A stretch of DNA of 64,000 nt from Apostichopus californicus (lineage: Eukaryota > Echinodermata > Holothuroidea > Aspidochirotida > Stichopodidae). Where the stretch lies: positions 1 to 64,000 of the forward strand of contig JAIPMN010000475.1 in assembly GCA_020650975.1 (NCBI GenBank), in the 5' to 3' direction. The position numbers and the translations under genes are program-made. Shown piece after piece: positions 27,101 through 32,357 of the stretch. Numbering within the stretch: position 1 is the first letter of the stretch; each line of letters begins with the position of its first letter. Below the pieces are notes generated by a model, which was not told the origin of the DNA, ran no database searches, and saw only the letters and a program-made list of their open reading frames with translations.

Positions 27101-30100
27101 ATTAGCATTATAAAGTTGAATTTAGATGTGATGCTTGTTCTTTTGTGTTCACCATTAATTAAATGAAGTGACCCTTTCCACCATTGTCTCCCACCCCTCA
27201 CCCCCCTCCCCCCTCCCCCAATCCCTCTGCCTCCTCTCATAGTATCCTACCTCTTTGAATAAATAATGTTGTGGTGAGTCAATGCACATTTTACCAGATA
27301 CGAATGAAATGAAGATAAACGTTTGTTTGCATCTTTCAAAACCTCTTTACTGCCGTGATCTTGGGTTGATAAATCTAAAAGGTTACATGAATCAAGTTTT
27401 GATGATTCTTTGAGAGCTATCATGTCTTGTTTACTCATTGTCATCTTTCCCATCTGAAATAGAATTGAAAAGGTAACCTTTATGTCGCAGTCTGGTAATT
27501 ATTGTATGACATTTGTCGAACTCATAAAACTGTACAAAAAACAGGCCATTTTTTATGTCGTAAGTGATTTTGGAAATTTCTGTCACAATTTTTGCAATCT
27601 CAAAGAAGAAGGAACTGTTTGACAGATCTGCACAATATTTCCAGAGGTTGATCTGTCCTTAATTTTGTGATGTTAAAAGGGGCCTTTTATATTGTGCTGG
27701 TAAAATTATTTATATCTCAAGAGTTTTGTAGTGATTGATCATTATTTTACATATAAGTGATGTTTATGGGGTTTTTATCTGCTGGGGAGACTAAGTTTAC
27801 CTAACTTCATTCAGAATTGATATATAAATCTTTTGTGTCATTACAGTAGGCGAAAAGAACAGTGGTCGTGCATCCTTTTGTGATTAAATAACACATTTTA
27901 TCCCCGCTTTGTTTTGCAGTCGACGAAACTTCGTACAAAGACTAAATTTAAGACACTCAATCCTCAATACATGGAAGAATTAGAGTATCACGGCATAACC
28001 ACAGATGATCTCCAAACGAAGACTCTTAGGTGGGTACAAAAAAAAAGAAAAGCCTCTCCCCCACTCCTTCCTACAAAAATACTCAGTGCCTTGACAATGT
28101 ACCTTTGGGGTAAAGTGTCATCCAGTTGGAATTCATTTTATCTTCTGTAGTCCTGCTGCAGGTATTTTAGCCACATATTTCATAGACATGCCTTTTCTAA
28201 AAAGGAGGTATATTTGGAGAAAGGTAATTTGCAACTTTTTTTAAACCTTTATTAAACTTTTAAACTTTTTTGTAAGAACATTCTTTGTGCAAACGATATA
28301 AAACCTGGACTGTTGTGTCCATGAAAAACATTTCATTCTGATGAGTAACATGTGTAAAGCTCATGGCCATATGCATTTACTATTCTGTGACATGACATTT
28401 ATTTGTTTTGTTTCTACTCAATTTCAGCAAAAGAATAAAAAAACCAAAAAAAACACAACATCATTCCTCAATATTATAAATTATCTGAACATTTTCAAGG
28501 ATTTAACACTTTGTGTTGTTTCTGATTGACATTAGTGACATTTCCGCGATGAAGTAGTCGAAGCCTGGGATAACATTTACTATGTGGAAAGATTCAAATG
28601 CCTGTGTCTGGATATCATTTTTCCTTTTTGTTTGACGGGGGGGGGGGATGGAATTGATATCCCTGACAACTTTTTCTTTGACATATCTCTCTTTCATGAG
28701 TTTTTCATGACTGCATCTTTCTAATTTGTTAGACTTTCCGTCTGGGATGAGGACAGCCTCGGTCACAACGACTTCATCGGAGAGTATCTGCTTCCCCTGA
28801 AGAAGCTGCCGCTGAACGAAACCAAATCTTATTCTGTTTTCCTTCAAGATCAGGTAAGGAAGATTACAAAAGATCTCAATGAAATTATGTCATGTTGGTG
28901 AGGGAGCTGTAAGAACCCATATGTCTCCTCACTACCATTGCACTCTGGATGTCCAGTCTATATGTAATGTAACCTTTTATCACTATATGCTACAAATGGC
29001 CTTCCATAGTTTGTATTAATAGCAGCTCCTTATCAACATGGTCTGTATACAACCACTCCACTAGACTATTTATCCAGTATCTTGAAAAAGAAGTTTGAAT
29101 TGTGGGTTAAGTTGACTTGAAATTCTGCGTTTGTTTTGCAAATTGGATACATTCGTTTGTATTTTTGTTACTTTATATGTGCTTATTTTTATCACCTGAA
29201 TGTTGTAACAAATAAAACAAATAAAAAATAAAACAAATAAATATATGAAATGAAATGGAATGTTATATGGATGATATTTTAAGGATATTGTCTTCATAAG
29301 CTAATTTTGCTTTAAATCTGGGGACAGTAAATTGAATCTATGCAACTGTCCCTGGAAATCAGATTGTGAGGTCCGGTCATGCTATCCTGTATTAAAATTT
29401 TTGATGAACTGCAGTCAACTACCAAACTTTGTACCTGTGTGTGTGTGTGTGTGTTGTTTTGCATGGTAGTATGATTAATACCAGGCTGAGCTTATTGGTA
29501 TGAATCCTTTGAGAATGGTCTCTCTGATCATTCTAAATTTTCCGTTGTCTTCCTCTCGTCATGTAGTCGGAGGAGGATGAGGACCTCTCTGGCGGAGAGA
29601 GAGGCAAGATACTCTTAGGTCTCCAGTACTTCAAGACACAGAACCAGATGAGTATCAACATTGTCAGATGTTCTGGTCTTTTCGCTATGGACTCTAACGG
29701 CTACTCTGATCCATATGTAAAGCTGTAAGTATTATCAACTTTATCAACGAAATGACTGACATGTGCTTTTAAATATTCCTTTCTAATTCTCTTTAAAATA
29801 TTCTTGATATTATATTTATATATGTGTCTTGTAGTCAAAGTGTGATTCTGTTCCAGCATAGCTTTTATACAGTGTCAGGAAATTGGTTAAATTTTGTTTT
29901 AATAACATTTAAAATTTGTTAGCTGTCATTTGAAAGAAATTTGCCAGAAATATTTTCATCTTATGGTTGTAAATTTCTGAAAGTATGCACGTACCAATTA
30001 AACATGGCAGATGGGTTTGTCAATTTACTCAACTGTGTCGATAATGTCACACTTGAAATAGAGGAATGATCAGTCGTCTTTAAGTGAGAGCGTGGGCCAA

Positions 30101-32357
30101 TTGGCTAAGGCGTCGAACTTGTGATCCAAGGATTGCTGGTTCGATTACTGCCGAGTTCATTACGTTGTGTCCTTGGGCAAGATGCTTTATCTCACTTGCC
30201 TTTCTCCACCCAGGGGTTAAATGGGTACCTGTGAGGTAACTTGTCATTGGGCGCAGTATATAACTGCTGCCGACTGGAGGGATTGTCTCTTGGACAGGTT
30301 ATCATTGACCAGGGGTAATATAACGTCTGTAAAGCGCTTTGAGACTTATCGCTGGTATAAAGCGCTATATAAAAAGCATATATTATTAAAGTTAGTTGAA
30401 CTGACTTTGCGATCCTTTACAGGATCTAGTCATGGACTGACAGTAAAGCAGGCAAAGGACATACTGGTCAAGTAGACGGATCAAAAACACTCGGTCATCT
30501 TATCATTCAAACATCTGAATACAATTCCAGTAACTATGCTACTTCAATAAGATTAATGGTAACCCTTGAAATGTTGGTCATTTTTGCAGTTATCTGCAGC
30601 CGGATCCTCAGAAGAAATCAAAGAAGAAGACCGGTACAAAGAAGAAGACCTTGAACCCAGAATACAAAGAGGTTGGTGTTTTATACCACGCTGAAAATAT
30701 TCATATTTGATTTACTCTGCCCAATAATAGCTTTGAAGAATACAAAGAGGTTGGTGTTTATACAGTACCCTCAGAAAAAAATATTCATATTTGATTTGCT
30801 CTGCCCAATAATAGCTTTGAAGAATACAAAGAGGTTGGTTTCATACCTCTCTGAAATATTCATATTTGATTTGCTCTGCCCCAATATAGCTTTGATGAAT
30901 ACAAAGAGGTTGGTTTCATACCTCTCAGGAAATATTCATATTTGATTTGCTCTGCCCAATAATAGCTTTGAAGAATACAAAGAGGTTGGTTTCATACCTC
31001 TCTGAAATATTCATATTTGATTTGCTCTGCCCAATAATAGCTTTGAAGAATACAAAGAGGTTGGTGTTTATACAGTACCCTAAGAAAAAATATTCAGATT
31101 TGATTTGCTCTGCCCAATAATAGCTCTGAAGAATACAAAGAGGTTGGTGTAATAACTCTCTGAAAATATTCAAATTTGATTTGCTCTGCCCAATAATAGC
31201 TTTGAAGAGTTTGAAGTTACTTGTAGATGATAGGATGATGTATTTTTTGCAATGTTAGATTTTAGTGATAAATGGACAGAAGTATAACTCATTAACACTC
31301 ACCTAGTTCCTACAACCTTACTCCAACTCCCTCCCTCCCACCTCTCCCCCCCCCCACCCTTCCCTTCCATTAGAAATGTGATAAATAATACTAATAAAGA
31401 TTTGTGACTAATCCTAAACTGAGTTTATTATCGTTTGTCTTGTATCTCACCTGAACAGACTTTCGTGTACAAGTTGCCTGCTCAAGATCTCCATACCAAG
31501 ACACTAGAGGTTACTGTATGGGATAAGGATGTCGGTAGCAATGACTACATTGGTAAGTCTAAGACCGCTTGCAGGTAGACATTACCTAGCAACTGAAATG
31601 TTGGTGTTACCTAGCAACCTGAATGTAGATTTTTGCTAGTAAACTGAATGTGGACATTACCTAGCAACTGAGACGTTGATGTTACCCTACAACACTTTAA
31701 TAATGTGGTTGTAACCTAGCAACTGAAATTTTAATGTTACCTATTAGCATCTAAAAACTGTGCTTTCATTTTATGTTAGACATGTTTCATTAAATGCTTC
31801 TTACAAGAAGAACAGTTTTGGCTTTTCACAAAACCTTGAAATATTATTATTGTTGTTGTATTGCCTTTATGCAGCCACCTCTCAACTCCCCCCTCCCCCC
31901 CCCCCCTCTCATAGGTTGTGTTCAGATTGGTTATTATTGTTGTTGTTACTATTGTATTGCCATAGGTGGTGTTCAGTTGGGTTATTGTTATTGTTGTTGT
32001 TACTATTGTATTGCCATAGGTGGTGTTCAGATTGGGTATTATTGTTGTTGTTACTATTGTATTGCCATAGGTGGTGTTCAGATTGGGTATTATTGTTGTT
32101 GTTACTATTGTATTGCCATAGGTGGTGTTCAGATTGGTTATTATTGTTGTTGTTACTATTGTATTGCCATAGGTGGTGTTCAGTTGGGTTATTATTATTG
32201 TTGTTGTTACTATTGTATTGCCATAGGTGGTGTTCAGTTGGGCTCAAAAACCAAAGGTGATAGACGACAACACTGGACAGATGCCATCGAGAATCCAGAC
32301 CAACTCGTCGAACGATGGCACATGCTATCAGAAACGCAATTCAGTGAAGATGACTAG
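3012..32357 (+). CDS. LMTK-like kinase fused to rabphilin/Doc2-type tandem C2 domains (gene span, 5' partial)
   Basis: Fourteen exons join in frame: 3012-3145, 10275-10359, 13066-13190, 14021-14170, 14574-15277, 18065-18142, 19505-20053, 20956-21113, 27920-28029, 28733-28853, 29567-29724, 30590-30671, 31459-31552 and 32227-32357, giving about 890 residues. The first five encode a kinase C-lobe typical of lemur kinases (GDLK in helix D, KIGDYG, APE, and a tail motif [12 protein letters not shown] matching LMTK DEFERRWRSLRP). Exons 6-7 are acidic, disordered linker. Exons 8-14 encode C2A and C2B closest to RPH3A/DOC2 (LRTKT, HGIT, polybasic KKSKKK, SNDYIGG, ERWH). LMTKs are membrane-anchored kinases of endosomal and axonal traffic, and Doc2/rabphilin C2 pairs bind calcium, phospholipid and SNAREs. 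One protein with both would couple traffic kinase activity to calcium-dependent membrane binding; this role is inferred. The N-lobe and any membrane segments lie upstream of the window. The alternative is two adjacent genes, but no start codon or promoter is evident between them. Confidence 0.75.
4036..4049. promoter_or_regulatory. RFX X-box-like palindrome
   Basis: GTTGCTATGGCAAC is one base from the RFX-family X-box GTTGCCATGGCAAC. Binding is not shown. It lies in an intron of the kinase-C2 gene. Confidence 0.35.
5560..6310. promoter_or_regulatory. candidate non-coding regulatory island
   Basis: This stretch is less AT-rich than its surroundings, has more CpG, lacks simple repeats and has no convincing open frame. 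Such islands inside large introns are often enhancers, but nothing specific is identified. Confidence 0.2.
8396..8438 (+). repeat. G-rich tract with quadruplex potential
   Basis: Seven or more runs of three to seven G are separated by one to three bases on the plus strand. The gene is transcribed from this strand's sense, so the intron RNA would carry the G runs. Confidence 0.7.
8797..8860. repeat. short G-rich tandem repeat
   Basis: The unit GGGAAGGGAGTGTA recurs about two and a half times, flanked by further GGGA runs. Confidence 0.7.
9927..10043. repeat. direct repeat, about 82-bp offset
   Basis: AATTCACAACATACCAACAA near 9929 is repeated with a few changes near 10010, followed in both by ATnCAAAnTTGTTTG. 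It is a diverged local duplication 230 nt before exon B. Confidence 0.6.
10275..10359 (+). CDS. kinase exon B: catalytic loop and DYG motif
   Basis: The exon runs from acceptor tttacag to donor cct|gtaagt, phase 2 in and phase 0 out. With the AT of exon A it reads H-I-D-L-A-A-R-N followed by [22 protein letters not shown]. The catalytic Asp, the Asn of the loop and the metal-binding Asp are present. DYG in place of DFG is the lemur-kinase form. The HRD arginine is Ile here, and human LMTKs also lack it (HSD). Confidence 0.88.
10558..10584 (-). repeat. (CCCCCT)n microsatellite
   Basis: Four to five units of CCCCCT give a run able to form a G-quadruplex on the minus strand. Confidence 0.8.
10850..11200. 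promoter_or_regulatory. candidate non-coding regulatory island
   Basis: The sequence is non-repetitive and purine-rich with CpG, including TCATGTGAC with an E-box core. No open frame is convincing. This is composition only. Confidence 0.18.
13066..13190 (+). CDS. kinase exon C: activation segment and APE motif
   Basis: The acceptor is ttcatgacag and the donor tttg|gtcagt; phase 0 in, phase 2 out. It encodes [22 protein letters not shown] followed by [26 protein letters not shown] is the P+1 loop and APE motif. The order tyrosine pair, PIRW/PLRW, APE, TKxxNxW matches LMTK (PLRWIAPELVD...TKSGNVW). Confidence 0.88.
13191..14020 (+). other. intron between kinase exons C and D
   Basis: 830 nt with a poly-C run near 13240 and a GTT repeat directly before the exon D acceptor. 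No other feature is seen. Confidence 0.6.
14021..14170 (+). CDS. kinase exon D: helices F-G
   Basis: The acceptor follows a (GTT)n tract ending in gcag; the donor is gatg|gttagt; phase 2 to phase 2. It encodes [21 protein letters not shown] then [30 protein letters not shown], equivalent to LMTK [27 protein letters not shown]...DRW. Confidence 0.88.
14171..14573 (+). other. intron between kinase exons D and E
   Basis: 403 nt with a poly-C run near 14301-14316. Nothing else is seen. Confidence 0.6.
14574..15277 (+). CDS. exon E: end of kinase domain and acidic tail
   Basis: The acceptor is gtctcacag and the donor gacg|gtcagt; phase 2 in, phase 1 out; 704 nt. It starts [20 protein letters not shown], the last kinase helices with the conserved Arg of helix I, then [12 protein letters not shown], a hallmark just after the LMTK kinase domain. 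About 180 residues of Glu/Asp/Ser/Pro-rich sequence follow, with an NPF tripeptide ([10 protein letters not shown]), which in other proteins binds EH domains, and SP/TP sites. The frame stays open past the donor to a stop at 15385-15387. Intron retention would therefore end the protein shortly after the kinase and give a kinase-only form. Confidence 0.85.
15278..18064 (+). other. 2.8-kb intron after the kinase
   Basis: No exon or promoter is recognised. G-rich runs lie at 15829-15849, 16113-16150, 17272-17302 and 17430-17452. This intron joins the kinase half to the C2 half of the gene, so it is where a gene boundary would lie if there were two genes. I see no CpG-rich start region in it. Confidence 0.5.
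18065..18142 (+). CDS. exon F: short linker exon
   Basis: The acceptor is tcctttcag and the donor ttcag|gtaaat, 78 nt and phase 1 on both sides, so it can be skipped without changing frame. It encodes [20 protein letters not shown] and AGLAISG. No domain is recognised. It is supported by splice sites, an open frame and phase match to exons E and G. Confidence 0.6.
18143..19504 (+). other. 1.4-kb intron between linker exons F and G
   Basis: AT-rich; no exon, SINE or tandem array recognised. Confidence 0.5.
19505..20053 (+). CDS. exon G: acidic linker before C2A
   Basis: The acceptor is tctcatccag and the donor gact|gtaaga, 549 nt and phase 1 on both sides. It encodes about 183 residues rich in Glu, Asp, Pro, Thr and Lys and predicted to be disordered. 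Two related strand-like pieces, [10 protein letters not shown] and LTFTISGKQ, lie about 80 residues apart. FSPSPKK is a possible proline-directed phosphosite cluster. The composition matches the tail of exon E, which supports one protein. The codon third positions are clearly richer in G/C than the flanking intron. Confidence 0.75.
20054..20955 (+). other. intron between exons G and H
   Basis: It begins with an array of TTCAATTGTT words (20083-20215). The remainder is AT-rich with nothing recognised. Confidence 0.55.
20083..20215. repeat. degenerate tandem repeat of TTCAATTGTT
   Basis: The words GGTTCAATTGTTA, GCTTCAATTGTTG, TTTCAATTGTTAT, GTTCAATTGTTAG and GTTCAATTTAG recur at roughly 20-45 nt, starting 30 nt inside the intron. 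Confidence 0.7.
20956..21113 (+). CDS. C2A exon H: first half of C2A
   Basis: The acceptor is gaaaag and the donor agtagg|gtaagt; phase 1 in, phase 0 out. It encodes [20 protein letters not shown] then [42 protein letters not shown] is the first strand of a synaptotagmin-type C2. AMD and SDPYVKL carry the first two calcium-binding aspartates. The downstream intron is 6.8 kb and holds a candidate 6-nt microexon. Confidence 0.9.
21827..21832 (+). CDS. candidate 6-nt microexon (Asp-Arg) in C2A
   Basis: The bases GACAGA sit exactly between a strong acceptor (about 150 nt of pyrimidine-rich sequence, then cgttacag) and a consensus donor (gtaagt). Exons H and J meet at phase 0, so six bases add Asp-Arg with no frame change: [18 protein letters not shown]-containing pyrimidine stretch (gctgctttcc) lies upstream, like sites used by neuronal microexon splicing factors. 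This rests on sequence alone. Confidence 0.45.
24890..25640. promoter_or_regulatory. candidate non-coding regulatory island
   Basis: The sequence is non-repetitive, with CpG-containing stretches, a GATA-type site (CAGATAAGA near 25062) and a homeodomain-type core (CTAATTAGC near 25418). Function is conjecture. Confidence 0.22.
27920..28029 (+). CDS. C2A exon J: middle strands
   Basis: The acceptor is gttttgcag and the donor cttag|gtgggt; phase 0 in, phase 2 out. It encodes [20 protein letters not shown] then [23 protein letters not shown], LNPxY, YHGIT and KTLR match RPH3A/DOC2 C2A (KLRTKT, RNPIWNE, YHGIT, KTLR). Confidence 0.92.
28030..28732 (+). other. intron between C2A exons J and K
   Basis: 703 nt with A-rich and G-run segments (28637-28647). 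Nothing recognised. Confidence 0.55.
28733..28853 (+). CDS. C2A exon K: last strands
   Basis: The acceptor is atttgttag and the donor gatcag|gtaagg; phase 2 in, phase 0 out. It encodes [20 protein letters not shown] then [30 protein letters not shown] carries the three calcium-loop-3 aspartates at the usual spacing (D, D+2, D+8). With exon H, C2A has a full set of acidic calcium ligands. Confidence 0.92.
28854..29566 (+). other. intron between exons K and L
   Basis: 713 nt with a short A-rich repeat (AAATAAAACAAATAAAAAAT region near 29210-29245) and a (GT)n tract at 29437-29453. Confidence 0.55.
29567..29724 (+). CDS. C2A-C2B linker and first half of C2B (exon L)
   Basis: The acceptor is tcatgtag and the donor aagct|gtaagt; phase 0 in, phase 2 out. 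[20 protein letters not shown] begins with a short acidic linker and then the GxILLGLQY strand typical of C2B. It continues [20 protein letters not shown] and [13 protein letters not shown], with loop-1 aspartates in AMD and SDPYV. Confidence 0.92.
30085..30385 (+). mobile_element. tRNA-derived SINE with L2-like tail
   Basis: The head at about 30085-30155 resembles a tRNA gene, with an A-box-like TTGGCTAAGGCG and a B-box GGTTCGATTAC. A middle part follows with TGTGTCCTTGGGCAAGATGC and CACCCAGGGGTTAAATGGGT, words common in deuterostome SINEs. The tail, GTAAAGCGCTTTGAGA then AAAGCGCTATATAAAAAGC, resembles L2-clade LINE ends. It lies in the intron between C2B exons L and M, in the sense direction. 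It makes no protein and would depend on a LINE for movement. Confidence 0.8.
30590..30671 (+). CDS. C2B exon M: polybasic strand
   Basis: The acceptor is tttttgcag and the donor aaagag|gttggt; phase 2 in, phase 0 out. It encodes [20 protein letters not shown] then LNPEYKE. The lysine cluster is the beta-4 polybasic patch that binds PIP2 and SNAREs in this family. The last 12 bases and the donor seed a seven-copy tandem repeat in the next intron. Confidence 0.9.
30660..31215 (+). repeat. seven-copy minisatellite of an exon end and splice donor
   Basis: The bases GAATACAAAGAG|GTTGGT, which form the end of exon M and its donor, recur with exon-like ends at 30671, 30749, 30833, 30908, 30984, 31069 and 31142. 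Units of 73-85 bp also share ATATTCATATTTGATTTGCT and CTGCCCAATAATAGCTTTGA. The first copy is the real exon boundary; the other six lie in the intron. Using a later donor would run into a stop soon after the first boundary. Confidence 0.95.
31459..31552 (+). CDS. C2B exon N: calcium loop 3
   Basis: The acceptor is cctgaacag and the donor attg|gtaagt; phase 0 in, phase 1 out. It encodes [20 protein letters not shown] then [12 protein letters not shown]. Aspartates of loop 3 are present, but the loop is one residue shorter than in RPH3A (WDYDIGKSNDYIG). Confidence 0.9.
31575..31745. promoter_or_regulatory. intronic tandem array of X-box-like sites
   Basis: CCTAGCAAC occurs at 31585-31593, 31610-31618, 31660-31668 and 31715-31723, with decayed copies near 31633 and 31684. 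Two sites, GTTACCTAGCAAC and GTAACCTAGCAAC, fit the RFX consensus GTNRCC-N-RGYAAC exactly. The repeat is clear; RFX binding is inferred. Confidence 0.5.
31911..32243 (+). repeat. seven-copy minisatellite of a splice acceptor and exon start
   Basis: The unit (ATT/GTT)n TACTATTGTATTGCCATAG|GTGGTGTTCAG occurs with exon-like starts at 31915, 31966, 32020, 32071, 32122, 32173 and 32227. Spacings are 51, 54, 51, 51, 51 and 54, all multiples of three. The frame of exon O stays open across all copies, as repeats of [17 protein letters not shown]. The first copy is preceded by a long C/T tract, so several copies could act as acceptors. Confidence 0.95.
32227..32357 (+). CDS. C2B exon O: terminal exon with stop
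   Basis: The acceptor is ttgccatag; phase 1 in. It encodes [20 protein letters not shown] then [22 protein letters not shown] and TAG at 32355-32357. It matches the RPH3A C-terminus (GCQLGISAKGERLKHW...ERWHQL), including the WHxL motif of C2B. The acceptor and first 16 bases are the seventh copy of an upstream minisatellite. Use of an earlier in-frame acceptor, as far up as 31915, would lengthen this exon by up to 312 nt. Confidence 0.9.

Larger units (their letters stand above)
21114..27919 (+). other. 6.8-kb intron interrupting C2A
   Basis: It contains the candidate 6-nt microexon (21827-21832), X-box-like sites at 21418-21430 and near 24337, a weaker 24-nt candidate exon (24259-24282), a non-repetitive island (about 24890-25640) and G/C-rich runs at 23985-24004, 26336-26370 and 27180-27222. 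No other gene is seen. Confidence 0.5.

Noticed and set aside
30085-30155. Functional tRNA gene
   Set aside because: It continues directly into a SINE body and L2-like tail, and the cloverleaf is imperfect.
31760-32260. Leu-rich and Asn-rich long open frames across the acceptor repeat
   Set aside because: They are other-frame readings of the (ATT/GTT)n minisatellite. Only the frame that joins exon O is considered.
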